33,559 bases of DNA from Oscillospiraceae bacterium (GCA_015063645.1 SVTS01000025.1:1-33559); one strand, 5' to 3'. Shown: positions 15,672 through 23,931, numbered from the stretch's first letter. Notes: generated from the sequence alone by a model not told the origin. Numbers and translations: made by a program.

Positions 15672-16651
15672 TGGGTTACCGGTACTACTATTCTGTCCTG
15701 CCGAAAGAACAGCGGCAGGTGTATGAGGAAATGCGCCGGGGACTGACCGTCATGGCGCCGTCCATCCGGACACTGCGGCTGGACGTGCGGACGCTGTCCG
15801 ATATCCTCTTCTGCCTGCGGCTGGACGAGCCGAATCTGGCATTCGTGAAGACCGCCTCCTTCCGTGCGGTCAGAGAAGCGGAACATGTGGAAGTGCTTCC
15901 CCAGTATGCTTTTGAGCCGAAGAAAATGCGCACTATCGCTCAGACCATCGATACCCGCGTGAAGAAGATCGCAGCTCCCGCCAGGGGGCTGACGGAAGAG
16001 GAAAAACTGCGCTATGTCCATGACTGGATTCTGGACAACGTGCGCTACGATAAGCTGTATCTGAATTACGCCCATGAGGTCATCGGACCGTTGTGCCATG
16101 GCGTGGGCGTCTGCGAGGGGATCGCCAAAACGGTGAAGATCCTGCTGGACGAGCTGGGGATGGAATGCCTGACGGTGATCGGCAGGGAAGACGAGGACAA
16201 GCACGGCATCGAGGGGATGCGCCATGCGTGGAATATCGTCCGCGTGGGCGGCAATCTCTATCATATGGATGCCACCTTTGATCTGTCCGCTACCCGCTGC
16301 GGCGTGAAGCGGTATGATTATTACAAGCTCAGCGATGCGCAGATTTTTGCGGATCATCGGGAGCCGGTGTGGCAGATTCCTTGCTGTCCCCGCGGCGGAG
16401 AGTATTACAGCAGCCAGCGCCTGACGGCGGACAGCCCCGAGGCACTGACGAAACTGTTGACCCGTCTGACAAAAAAGAAAGGCGCAGCCCACGTCTTCCA
16501 GTGGACGGCGCCTGATGGCAGTTTTCCCGTGGAGGAGATTCTGCAGATCTGCGGCGGGATCGCCGCGGCAAAGGGAAAGAATCCCGCGGTCAGCTTCAAC
16601 CGCTCCCGGCGTGTTGTGCTCTTTACCCTGCAGGAGAATCATGAACTGTAA
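15671..16651 (+). CDS. Transglutaminase-like (papain-fold) domain protein
   Basis: A 326-residue protein with a transglutaminase-core domain at about 107-215. The Cys-His-Asp triad is visible as GVGVCEGIAK (Cys148), MRHAWNIV (His185) and YHMDATFD (Asp200). There is no signal peptide or membrane segment, so it is probably cytoplasmic, unlike the wall-associated members. The N-terminal 100 residues are helical and of unknown role; the C-terminal part is not recognised. It overlaps the preceding GTPase-fusion gene by one base, so the two are coupled. Substrate unknown; protease, deamidase or peptide-crosslinking roles are all possible. Confidence 0.8.
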   Translation: MGYRYYYSVLPKEQRQVYEEMRRGLTVMAPSIRTLRLDVRTLSDILFCLRLDEPNLAFVKTASFRAVREAEHVEVLPQYAFEPKKMRTIAQTIDTRVKKIAAPARGLTEEEKLRYVHDWILDNVRYDKLYLNYAHEVIGPLCHGVGVCEGIAKTVKILLDELGMECLTVIGREDEDKHGIEGMRHAWNIVRVGGNLYHMDATFDLSATRCGVKRYDYYKLSDAQIFADHREPVWQIPCCPRGGEYYSSQRLTADSPEALTKLLTRLTKKKGAAHVFQWTAPDGSFPVEEILQICGGIAAAKGKNPAVSFNRSRRVVLFTLQENHEL

Positions 16652-16667
16652 AAAGGGGGAGAATCCT

Positions 16668-17162
16668 GTGAATAACACTCCCGTTGAAACGGAGCGCAAA
16701 TACCTGATCCGCTATCCGGATACGGAGGCGCTTGCCCGTATGGACGGCGCGCAGATCTGGCACATCGTGCAGACATATCTGTGTACCGAGGGTGTCCGCG
16801 TCAGGCGGATTGAGGAGGACGGTGCTGTCCGCTTCATCCGCACGGAGAAAAAGCGGCTGAGCGCGCTCAGCTCTTTTGAGGACGAGTGGGAGATCACGGA
16901 GGCGGAATACCGCCGGATGCTCGCTGATGCGGATCCGGAACGGCATCCCGTCGAAAAGACCCGCTACCGTATCCCGTGGGAGGGCTATCTCTGCGAGATC
17001 GATGTGTATTCTTTCTGGAATGACCGGGCTACGCTGGAAATCGAACTTCCTACGGAGGATATCCGCCCGCCGATGCCGCCGTTTGTAACACTCATCCGCG
17101 AAGTGAGCGGCGATAAGCGGTATACCAACCGGGCGATGGCAAAAGAAATACCCGTTGAATAA
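16668..17162 (+). CDS. CYTH-domain triphosphate-binding protein
   Basis: A protein of about 164 residues with the CYTH signature ExExK at its N-terminus (VETERKYL, Glu7, Glu9, Lys11) and alternating charged strands such as VRVRRIE, RFIRTEKK, WEITEAEY, TRYRIPW, CEIDVYSF and LEIELP that line the tunnel. Family members hydrolyse inorganic triphosphate or thiamine triphosphate; a few are class IV adenylate cyclases. The GTG at 16668 has AAAAGGGGGAG at good distance; the upstream ATG at 16641 overlaps the preceding stop and has a tighter AGGAG, so it is a real alternative. Last gene before a terminator. Confidence 0.88.
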   Translation: MNNTPVETERKYLIRYPDTEALARMDGAQIWHIVQTYLCTEGVRVRRIEEDGAVRFIRTEKKRLSALSSFEDEWEITEAEYRRMLADADPERHPVEKTRYRIPWEGYLCEIDVYSFWNDRATLEIELPTEDIRPPMPPFVTLIREVSGDKRYTNRAMAKEIPVE

Positions 17163-17200
17163 AAGCGTGAGGATGACGTTCTGTCATCCTCGCTTTTTTC
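17161..17200 (+). terminator. Terminator of the CobW-CYTH operon
   Basis: GAGGATGAC (17169-17177) and GTCATCCTC (17183-17191) form the core stem, extended by G-U and A-T pairs between flanking AAAAG and the TTTTTT tail. It directly follows the CYTH stop. Confidence 0.85.
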
Positions 17201-17247
17201 GCGCCAATACGGCGGATAAAATTTTTTTGAAAAATTCAAAAAGACTC

Positions 17248-17276
17248 TTGACAAATACATCGACCTGTAGTATAAT
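17248..17276 (+). promoter_or_regulatory. Consensus promoter of tRNA-Leu
   Basis: A perfect TTGACA (17248-17253), a 17-nt spacer and a perfect TATAAT (17271-17276), about 26 nt before the mature tRNA. Confidence 0.92.
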
Positions 17277-17301
17277 ATAACGCGTCGGGTGCATCCGATA
17301 C

Positions 17302-17386
17302 GCGGAAGTGGCGGAACTGGCAGACGCGCACGTTTGAGGGGCGTGTGGTTCACTCCATACGGGTTCAAGTCCCGTCTTCCGCACCA
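17302..17386 (+). tRNA. tRNA-Leu (anticodon GAG)
   Basis: 85 nt with an encoded CCA. Acceptor GCGGAAG/CTTCCGC is perfect, the anticodon loop TTGAGGG gives GAG, reading CUC and CUU, and the long variable arm (GTGGTTCACTCCATAC) is the class II form expected for leucine. The T-arm is GGGTTCAAGTCCC. Confidence 0.95.
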
Positions 17387-17390
17387 GAAG

Positions 17391-17427
17391 AAGCCATTTG
17401 CGAAAGCAGATGGCTTTTCTCTTTTTC
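17391..17427 (+). terminator. Terminator of tRNA-Leu
   Basis: AAGCCATTTGC, a GAAA tetraloop and GCAGATGGCTT with one G-U pair, then TTCTCTTTTT, starting just after the CCA end. Confidence 0.85.
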
Positions 17428-17524
17428 GGCGGGTTCACGTCAGTACCGCACCGGGGATTTGCGTTCGTCGATAATGTTTGCACATATACTTGTAACATAT
17501 CATTTTTTCATACAGGAGGGTACT

Positions 17525-18244
17525 ATGAATACGATTCGTTTTAACAGAGGGAATGTGAAGCTGGTTGCGCACCGCGGACTCAGCGGCATTGAGACCGAGA
17601 ATACCTGCGCTGCGTTCATTGCCGCAGGCAACCGTGATTATTTCGGTATCGAGACCGATGCACGTATTACCGCGGACGGCAAATTCATTCTGATGCACGA
17701 CGATACCACTGCCCGTGTGTCCGGCGTGGAACTGAAAGTGGAGGCGTGCAACTTCGCCGCTCTCCGTTCCATCGCTCTGAAAGAGAAGAACGGTCAGCCC
17801 AGAGGTGACTTGCGCATTGCATCACTGGAAGAGTATCTCCGTCTCTGCGCACGCTATGAGAAAGTCTGCGTGCTGGAGCTGAAGGGGCTGTACAGCTGCG
17901 AAAAGCTGACGGAAATGGCTGCTATGATCCGTGAGATCTACGCTATGGAGCAGATCGTGTTCATTTCCTTCTCCTATGAGACTCTCGTCAATCTCCGCTC
18001 CGTTGAGCCGGAGGCAAAGATCCAGTTCCTGACCGGCAAGGAAGTCAATGATGAACTGATCGCCAGCCTGAAAGCATACAACTTCGATCTGGATATCAAC
18101 CATAAACAGCTGACGAAGGAAAATATCGCTCTGCTGCACGAAAACGGTATTGAAGTGAACTGTTATACCGTGGATGATCCTGCAAGAGCGGAAGATCTGG
18201 CAAGCTGGGGCATCGACTATATTACCACCAATATTCTGCAGTAA
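17525..18244 (+). CDS. Glycerophosphodiester phosphodiesterase family protein
   Basis: Hydrolyses glycerophosphodiesters to glycerol 3-phosphate and an alcohol. 239 residues, cytoplasmic, with no signal peptide. GDPD landmarks are VAHRGLS (His16, Arg17), GIETDARITADG (Glu43, Asp45) and LMHDDTTAR (His58), with the later LELKG, FISFSYE and NCYTVDD strands. ATG 17525 has AGGAGGG 5-6 nt upstream; the much longer frame back to 17345 runs through the tRNA and is rejected. It lies alone between tRNA-Leu and HPr. No convincing promoter was found; readthrough or a weak promoter in 17430-17510 is possible. Confidence 0.9.
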   Translation: MNTIRFNRGNVKLVAHRGLSGIETENTCAAFIAAGNRDYFGIETDARITADGKFILMHDDTTARVSGVELKVEACNFAALRSIALKEKNGQPRGDLRIASLEEYLRLCARYEKVCVLELKGLYSCEKLTEMAAMIREIYAMEQIVFISFSYETLVNLRSVEPEAKIQFLTGKEVNDELIASLKAYNFDLDINHKQLTKENIALLHENGIEVNCYTVDDPARAEDLASWGIDYITTNILQ

Positions 18245-18342
18245 CAGCGCATTTCCTGTGGTGAAAAAGGCGGAAATCTTTGTGCAAACCAACAAAATTT
18301 CGTTCTTTCACCGGAAAAAGTGAAAAAATCCCGTAAAAGCTA

Positions 18343-18371
18343 TTGATTTTGTGCCCGTTTTTTGATATACT
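18343..18371 (+). promoter_or_regulatory. Promoter of the HPr gene
   Basis: TTGATT (18343-18348), a 17-nt spacer, TATACT (18366-18371), within an A/T-rich stretch, about 70 nt before the start. Confidence 0.65.
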
Positions 18372-18448
18372 GTTGATAGATATAAGGACACCGCCTTTTT
18401 GCGGACGGAATTCCTTCTATAAATTTTCGACTCAGGAGCGTTACAGCT

Positions 18449-18712
18449 ATGATTTCTCGTGATGTTGTTATAAAGAACAACGTAGGTCTTCACGCAAGAC
18501 CGGCTACTTTCTTTATCCAGAAGGCGAATTCCTACCGCAGCTCCGTGTGGGTTGAGCGTGAGGACAGACGTGTCAATGCGAAGAGCCTCCTCGGCGTTCT
18601 CTCCCTCGGTATTGTGAAGGGAACCACCATTACCCTGATTGCGGATGGCAGCGATGAACAGGAAGCCCTTGACGGACTTGCTGCCCTGATTGACACCGGT
18701 TTCAACGACTGA
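18449..18712 (+). CDS. ptsH: HPr-family phosphocarrier protein
   Basis: The small phosphocarrier of the sugar phosphotransferase system, 87 residues. His15 in VGLHARPAT is the site phosphorylated by enzyme I; Ser46 in NAKSLLGVLSLG is the regulatory site of HPr kinase/phosphorylase in Firmicutes. Both being present argues for true HPr rather than Crh, which lacks the His. No ptsI follows, so it is encoded apart from enzyme I. The start is ATG 18449, with a CAGGAG-type site about 10 nt upstream. Confidence 0.9.
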   Translation: MISRDVVIKNNVGLHARPATFFIQKANSYRSSVWVEREDRRVNAKSLLGVLSLGIVKGTTITLIADGSDEQEALDGLAALIDTGFND

Positions 18713-18801
18713 GTAAGGTCCGGTGTGTGTTCGGCGGATATCCCGTGAGGAAATCCGTGCGGAGCAATTTGCCAATGTGTTCGGATGTTTTAAATGCAGA
18801 G

Positions 18802-18835
18802 TCTGCCGGGTCGCCCTGACTCGGCAGAATTCTTC
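18802..18835 (+). terminator. Possible weak terminator in the HPr-uvrC gap
   Basis: TCTGCCGGGTC (18802-18812) pairs with GACTCGGCAGA (18818-18828), 11 bp with one G-U, followed only by ATTCTTCT. The tail is poor, so partial readthrough into uvrC is likely. Confidence 0.5.
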
Positions 18836-18891
18836 TATGCAATTCTGGCGGAAAGCAGCGGCTTTTCGCCTGTTTTATTACGGAGGTTTGT

Positions 18892-20799
18892 TTGGAAAAT
18901 CTCTACGGAGGCACACAGACGGAGGCGGTTCTTTCCGCTTTGCGTGCCAAAGCGGCGGCATTGCCGCGTTCACCCGGCGTATATATCATGCGCTCATCTT
19001 CAGGCAAGGTGATCTACGTGGGAAAATCCCGCTCTCTCAGAGACCGTGTTTCCCAGTATTTCCACGGAGCACATGATGTGAAAACAGCCCGTATGGCGGG
19101 CAGCGTCCATGATTTTGATTTCATCGTCTGTGATACGGAGATGGAAGCACTGGCGCTGGAGAATCAGCTGATCAAGCAGTATACGCCCAAATACAATATC
19201 CGCCTCAAGGATGCCAAATCCTATCCGTACATCCGCCTGAGTATGGGCGATGTCTATCCGCGTCTGAGCATGACGCGGAAGCGGCAGGATGACGACGCCA
19301 TGTATTTCGGACCCTATTCCGGGGTGTCCACGGTGTTTACGATCATTCACTCCCTGGAAAATACACTGGGACTGCCGTCCTGCAAGCGGGTATTTCCACG
19401 GGATATCGGTAAGGAACGACCCTGCGTGTACCGGCAGATGGGGCGCTGTGTCGGCGTCTGCGCGGGAGATGTGACTCCCGAAGCGTACGCGGAGCAGATC
19501 CAGTGCGCGATCCGTATTCTCCGGGGCGGTACGCGGGATGCCATAACTTCCCTGACGGAGCGCATGGAGCAGTGTGCAGAGGATCTCCGCTTTGAGGAGG
19601 CGGCACGCTGCCGTGATACCATCGCGGCGCTGACGCGTCTGGGCGAGCGGCAGAAAGCAGTCGGCGCACCTGATACGGAGTGCGACGTGATAGCACTCTC
19701 TCCCTCGGACAGCGGCGACTGTGTGTCGATTTTCTATGTCCGCGGCGGGTATATTGCAGACAGCGAGCATTTCGTCTTTACCCCCGACGCCATCACTACC
19801 GGGGATGAAGCGGCGGATGCGGAGGGCGAAGCCCTCGCCTGCGGCGATTCGCCCATGAGTGCGTTCATCATTGGATTGTATCTGAACCGAGAATATATTC
19901 CGAGGGAAATCCTTCTGTCCTTTGCGCTTCCCGAAGCGGAGACGGATGTGATCGAGGGATATCTTGGGGGACGTGCCGGGCATAAGGTGACTGTACGCAC
20001 ACCTCAGCGCGGTGAATTCCGTCAGCTCTGCCTGATGGCACAGCGGGATGCACAGCAGCACGGGGAGAATCAGAAAAAACGGGAAGAAGGCGACGAGCGG
20101 ATGCTCGTGCAGCTGGCATCGCTTCTGGAACTGGAAGTGGTTCCCGAACGGATCGAAGCCTACGATATCTCCAATCTGGGACGGGAGCATATCACCGCCG
20201 GCATGATCGTGGCGGAAAAGGGAAAACTGAAAAAGAGTGACTACCGTCTCTTCCGGATCAGGGATCTGGCGGAGCCGGATGACTATGCCTCCATGAAGGA
20301 GGCGATCACACGGAGGCTGCACCATCTTTCCGATGATGGTGGGGCGTATTCCGTTCGTCCGGATCTGATTCTGCTGGACGGCGGCAAGGCGCACGTTTCC
20401 GTTGTGCGGACAGCCATGGCGGAGATGGGGATCGTCATTCCCGTATTCGGTATGGTAAAGGATGAGCACCATAAAACCCGCACGCTGGTCACCGATGAAG
20501 AGGAGATCAGCATCGCAAAAGAGGGGGCTGTGTTCCGTTTCCTGTATAAACTGCAGGAAGAGGTGCACCGCTTTACCGTGTCCCGGATGAGCGAAGCAAA
20601 ACGAAAAAATCTGCGTACATCCAGCCTGGAAAAGGTGAAAGGGATCGGTCCCGCCAAGGCGAAAGCGCTGCACAGTCATTTCGGAACGGTTGCTGCTATG
20701 CGGCAGGCGAGCGTGGGGGATTTTTCCGCGGTTTCAGGCATAAGCGAAGCGGATGCACAGCGGCTGTATGCATATTTTCACAACAGTGATGATAACTAA
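18892..20799 (+). CDS. uvrC: Excinuclease ABC subunit C
   Basis: The dual-incision nuclease of nucleotide excision repair, acting with UvrA and UvrB. 635 residues. The GIY-YIG nuclease domain is at about 24-100 (GVYIM, VIYVGKSRSLRDRV), the UVR helix pair that contacts UvrB at about 220-250 (LRFEEAARCRD), the RNase H-like C-terminal nuclease from about 420 (IEAYDISN, ILLDGGKAH) and a helix-hairpin-helix end (VKGIGPAKAKALHSHFG). The start is TTG at 18892, supported by CGGAGGT 6-7 nt upstream; no ATG is better placed. It is followed after 12 nt by rsmD. Confidence 0.97.
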   Translation: MENLYGGTQTEAVLSALRAKAAALPRSPGVYIMRSSSGKVIYVGKSRSLRDRVSQYFHGAHDVKTARMAGSVHDFDFIVCDTEMEALALENQLIKQYTPKYNIRLKDAKSYPYIRLSMGDVYPRLSMTRKRQDDDAMYFGPYSGVSTVFTIIHSLENTLGLPSCKRVFPRDIGKERPCVYRQMGRCVGVCAGDVTPEAYAEQIQCAIRILRGGTRDAITSLTERMEQCAEDLRFEEAARCRDTIAALTRLGERQKAVGAPDTECDVIALSPSDSGDCVSIFYVRGGYIADSEHFVFTPDAITTGDEAADAEGEALACGDSPMSAFIIGLYLNREYIPREILLSFALPEAETDVIEGYLGGRAGHKVTVRTPQRGEFRQLCLMAQRDAQQHGENQKKREEGDERMLVQLASLLELEVVPERIEAYDISNLGREHITAGMIVAEKGKLKKSDYRLFRIRDLAEPDDYASMKEAITRRLHHLSDDGGAYSVRPDLILLDGGKAHVSVVRTAMAEMGIVIPVFGMVKDEHHKTRTLVTDEEEISIAKEGAVFRFLYKLQEEVHRFTVSRMSEAKRKNLRTSSLEKVKGIGPAKAKALHSHFGTVAAMRQASVGDFSAVSGISEADAQRLYAYFHNSDDN

Positions 20800-20811
20800 G
20801 GAGTAAATGCT

Positions 20812-21453
20812 ATGATGCGAATTATAACCGGTACTGCCCGGGGAACAAAACTGGTAACGCTGGAGGGCGATGCGACCCGTCCTACTGCGGAAAGAGTAAA
20901 AGAGGCGCTTTTCTCCATGCTTCAGTTCGAGTTGGAGGGAAGAGCTGTGCTGGATCTGTTTGCCGGTTCCGGGCAGCTGGGACTGGAAGCACTGAGCCGC
21001 GGTTCCGCCAGGGCGACACTGATTGACGCGTCCCGGGAAGCGGTGGATGTGATTATGGAGAATGCCAAAAAGACGCACCTGTTTGACAGATGCCGTGTTT
21101 CCTGCACGGATTATGCATCGTTTATCCGCGGTGCATCCGGTCGTGAACAGTATGATATCGTGTTTTTGGATCCGCCCTATGATGCGGGTCTGGTGCCACA
21201 GGCACTTCGCGGTCTGGCGGACGGAAAACTGTTTGCCAACGGTGCCGCCGTTGTCTGCGAGACGGATACGGGCGTTGATGCACGTCCGTCCCGCCGCCAT
21301 GTGGATCCGGAAGAGGTGGCTGCGAAGGAAGAGGCGGCTGTGATGCAGGATGTGTTCGGCGGCAGCGAAGAGCTTGCCGGTCGCTTTACTGTGGAAAAAT
21401 CCGTCACATACGGTCGGACGCGGATCACAATTCTCCGTCCGGCGGAAGGCTGA
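20812..21453 (+). CDS. rsmD: 16S rRNA (guanine966-N2)-methyltransferase RsmD
   Basis: Methylates G966 (E. coli numbering) of 16S rRNA with SAM. 213 residues, somewhat longer than the usual 180-190. The opening RIITGTARG, TRPTAERVKEALF, the SAM motif DLFAGSGQLGLEALSRG and the catalytic FLDPPYD are all seen. The extra length is a charged stretch near the C-terminus (about residues 162-190, with RRHVDPEEVAAKEEAA). ATG 20812 follows AAGGAG; ATG 20815 is an equal alternative. It sits in front of coaD, a common pairing. Confidence 0.93.
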   Translation: MMRIITGTARGTKLVTLEGDATRPTAERVKEALFSMLQFELEGRAVLDLFAGSGQLGLEALSRGSARATLIDASREAVDVIMENAKKTHLFDRCRVSCTDYASFIRGASGREQYDIVFLDPPYDAGLVPQALRGLADGKLFANGAAVVCETDTGVDARPSRRHVDPEEVAAKEEAAVMQDVFGGSEELAGRFTVEKSVTYGRTRITILRPAEG

Positions 21454-21460
21454 AAATGCT

Positions 21461-21988
21461 ATGGAGAACAAAAAACGTATTGCCATGATCACCGGCAGCT
21501 TTGATCCGGTGACGTGCGGACATGTGGATCTGATGCGCCGTGCCTCTGCCATGTTTGATGAAGTCTGCGTGGCAGTGATGTCCAACGGTGAGAAGGACAG
21601 CGCCGGAAGCGGCATGTTCACTTATGCACAGCGGCTGGCGATTCTGGAAGCGGCATGTGATTCCCTCCGTGCGGAGGGAATTACAAACGTGAAAGCGGAG
21701 CTTTGCGTGGGACTGTCCTCGGATTTCGCCGCAGAACGCGGCATCCGCTACATCGTGCGCGGCATCCGCTGTGCGGCGGATTTTGATTACGAATACGGAC
21801 TTGCCGGCATTATGAAGCGCTTTGATGCAGGGCTGGAAACGGTGTTCCTGCCTGCGGCGCCGGAGATCGCCTGCGTCAGTTCCACCTACGTGCGTGAACT
21901 GCTGAAGTATGGCTGTGCGATCGGTGACGCCATGCCCCCGGAAGCCGCCGCGCTTGCTGTGAAACTATATGGGGAAAAACAAAAATGA
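21461..21988 (+). CDS. coaD: Phosphopantetheine adenylyltransferase
   Basis: Makes dephospho-CoA from 4'-phosphopantetheine and ATP, the fourth step of CoA synthesis. About 175 residues. The nucleotidyltransferase motif GSFDPVTCGHVDL, the downstream IRYIVRGIRCAADFDYE and the SSTYVREL element are present; most homologs have Asn or Thr where this has Cys in TCGH. ATG 21461 has only a weak ribosome site 7 nt after the rsmD stop, suggesting coupling. The stop overlaps the next ATG (ATGA). Confidence 0.94.
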   Translation: MENKKRIAMITGSFDPVTCGHVDLMRRASAMFDEVCVAVMSNGEKDSAGSGMFTYAQRLAILEAACDSLRAEGITNVKAELCVGLSSDFAAERGIRYIVRGIRCAADFDYEYGLAGIMKRFDAGLETVFLPAAPEIACVSSTYVRELLKYGCAIGDAMPPEAAALAVKLYGEKQK

Positions 21989-23241
21989 AGTATTCCTGTG
22001 AAATAACCCGTACTCTCGAGGCGGATGTTGTCGTAATCGGCGGGGGGACCGCGGGTGTTTTTGCCGCAGTCGCTGCCGCAAAAACAGGGGCGAAGACCGT
22101 GCTGGTGGAGAAAAACGCTGTCCTGGGAGGTACGATGACTGCGGCAGGCGTGAATTTTCCGGGACTTTTCTTTGCATGGGGCAAACAGATTATTGCCGGT
22201 CCCTGCTGGGAGTCAGTGGAGCGGACGGTTGCGCTCGGCGGCGGGAAACTGCCGGAGATCACCTTTAAGCCGGAGCGGCACTGGCATGAACAGATACGCC
22301 TGAACAGTTTTGTCTATATCCACGTCCTGTTCGATATGTGCCGCGAGGCGGGGGTGGAGGTGTACTGTAATACCATGCTTGCGGATGCGGCGGAAGAGGA
22401 GCAGGGCGTTACTCTGATCCTGACGGATAAGAGCGGTCTGCTTGCCGTTCGTGCGGCAGCAGCGGTGGATGCCACGGGTGATGCCAACCTGACCTCTTTG
22501 CTGGGCGGTGCGGTTGTGAAGAGCGAAATACAGCAGCCGGCAACCCTGCAGAACCATCTTTCCGGCTACGATCCGGAAGACGTTTCGGAGCGGGAGATTG
22601 AGGAAAAACTGCCGGCAGCAGCGCTTCCGTCCCATATCACGGCGAAAAAGATCATGGGCTGGCTGCGCCATTATAAATTTGATATGCACATTCCATGCGC
22701 GGATGCGGATACCTCCCGCGGCAGAACCACGCTTGAGCAGACCGCCTATGCGCATCTGATGAAGCTGTACGAATTTCTGCGCGATATCCGCGGACTGCAG
22801 AATCTGCAGGTGGAGTATGTCGCTGCTGAAACCGGCGTCCGGGAGACAAATCGTATCGTGGGGAAGGGGACTGTCACGGCGGAGGAGTACATAAGCGGGC
22901 ACTTCTACCCCGATTCTGTGTGCTACGCCTTTTACCCCATTGATCTCCATGTAATGCACGGAATCAGACAGACGTATCATGCGGATAATGTGGTGGGGAA
23001 GATTCCCTTTTCCGCCTTGATTCCAGCGGGTACAAGGCATCTTTTGTGTGCCGGCAGATGCATTTCATCCGATACGCTTGCCAACAGTGCCGTGCGTGTG
23101 GAGGCAGTCTGTATGGCGACGGGACAGGCGGCAGGATGTGCTGCCGCACTGAGCGCAAAGAACGGTACAACGGCAGACGGAGTGCAGTACAGCATCCTTT
23201 GCGATGCCCTGCGCAGTATAGGGGCAATCGTGCCTGAATGA
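21985..23241 (+). CDS. FAD-dependent oxidoreductase (FAD_oxidored-type)
   Basis: A flavoprotein of 418 residues. The N-terminal dinucleotide fold VVVIGGGTAGVFAAVAAAKTG (about 15-35) with LVEKNAVLGGTMT following, and a C-terminal GTRHLLCAGRCISSD and MATGQAAGCAAAL, mark the FAD-binding domain. The VDATGDANLTSLLG element is typical of this family, whose members act on various organic substrates or are unassigned. There is no signal peptide. The start ATG overlaps the coaD stop, so the two are coupled although no metabolic link to CoA is evident. Confidence 0.88.
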   Translation: MKYSCEITRTLEADVVVIGGGTAGVFAAVAAAKTGAKTVLVEKNAVLGGTMTAAGVNFPGLFFAWGKQIIAGPCWESVERTVALGGGKLPEITFKPERHWHEQIRLNSFVYIHVLFDMCREAGVEVYCNTMLADAAEEEQGVTLILTDKSGLLAVRAAAAVDATGDANLTSLLGGAVVKSEIQQPATLQNHLSGYDPEDVSEREIEEKLPAAALPSHITAKKIMGWLRHYKFDMHIPCADADTSRGRTTLEQTAYAHLMKLYEFLRDIRGLQNLQVEYVAAETGVRETNRIVGKGTVTAEEYISGHFYPDSVCYAFYPIDLHVMHGIRQTYHADNVVGKIPFSALIPAGTRHLLCAGRCISSDTLANSAVRVEAVCMATGQAAGCAAALSAKNGTTADGVQYSILCDALRSIGAIVPE

Positions 23242-23267
23242 TCGATTTATCCGGGACAGAAACGTGA

Positions 23268-23303
23268 GCGGAGCAGAGTAAATCTGCTCCGCTTTTTTGT
23301 TTT
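23268..23303 (+). terminator. Terminator of the uvrC-to-oxidoreductase operon
   Basis: GCGGAGCAGA (23268-23277) pairs perfectly with TCTGCTCCGC (23283-23292) over a GTAAA loop, then TTTTTTGTTTT. It separates this operon from the division cluster. Confidence 0.93.
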
Positions 23304-23398
23304 TTACATCTGCCTGACATGTGCGCGGGAAATACCGGGAAAAACGCGGAAATACAAAAAAATATGTGAAAAAATTTCGGAAAACCGTGAAAAGGGAC

Positions 23399-23427
23399 TT
23401 GTATTTGTCTGCGAAATCCTGTATAAT
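23399..23427 (+). promoter_or_regulatory. Promoter of the mraZ division cluster
   Basis: TTGTAT (23399-23404), a 17-nt spacer, TATAAT (23422-23427). Confidence 0.75.
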
Positions 23428-23436
23428 ATTAATAAA

Positions 23437-23466
23437 GTGGTGAAACGTGGTGGAAAGTAGGTAAAA
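23437..23466 (+). promoter_or_regulatory. MraZ-type operator: three 10-bp direct repeats
   Basis: GTGGTGAAAC (23437-23446), GTGGTGGAAA (23447-23456) and GTAGGTAAAA (23457-23466) are in perfect 10-bp phase, beginning about 10 nt after the -10 box and so at or just past the transcription start. MraZ of other bacteria binds direct repeats with the same helical spacing upstream of its own gene, so autorepression is likely. Confidence 0.8.
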
Positions 23467-23493
23467 ATCACACGGAAAGGGGGAGCCGGACCT

Positions 23494-23913
23494 ATGTTGA
23501 TGGGAAAATTCGCGCACACGCTGGATGCGAAAAAGCGTCTTTTCATCCCTGCAAAACACAGGGAACAACTGGGTGAGTCGTTTGTCATTACGCGGAACGT
23601 AGACAAATGCCTGTCGGTCTTCTCCATGGAAGAGTGGGAAAAGTATACCGATAAACTGGAACAGCTTCCCTCCACGCAGGCGAGAGAGATCGCCCGCTTC
23701 ATCTATTCCAACGCCGCCGAAGTACAGCCCGACGGTCAGGGGCGTGTGCTCATCCCCGCAGAACTTCTGGATTATGCCGGAATCACCAAAAATGCGGTTA
23801 TTATCGGCTGCGGCAGACGCAGTGAAATCTGGTCCGAGGAAATCTGGAATGAGCGCAACAGCTGCGAAGCAACGGACAGCCTGACTGAGATGATGATCAA
23901 TCTCGGATTCTGA
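23494..23913 (+). CDS. mraZ: Transcriptional regulator MraZ
   Basis: A DNA-binding repressor of the division and cell-wall operon, 139 residues. It has two AbrB/MraZ-type beta modules: MGKFAHTLDAKKRLFIPAKHR and, later, AAEVQPDGQGRVLIPAELLDYAGI. The start MLMGKF matches the family beginning, with GGGGGAG 8 nt upstream. It precedes rsmH, the conserved order. Three direct repeats in front are its probable own target. Confidence 0.96.
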   Translation: MLMGKFAHTLDAKKRLFIPAKHREQLGESFVITRNVDKCLSVFSMEEWEKYTDKLEQLPSTQAREIARFIYSNAAEVQPDGQGRVLIPAELLDYAGITKNAVIIGCGRRSEIWSEEIWNERNSCEATDSLTEMMINLGF

Positions 23914-23931
23914 TAAACGGCGGATAACAAC

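Noticed and set aside
18259..18312. GGTGAAA/TTTCACC arms before the HPr promoter
   Set aside because: Arms are short and far apart (about 40 nt), with no second support for an operator or cre site.
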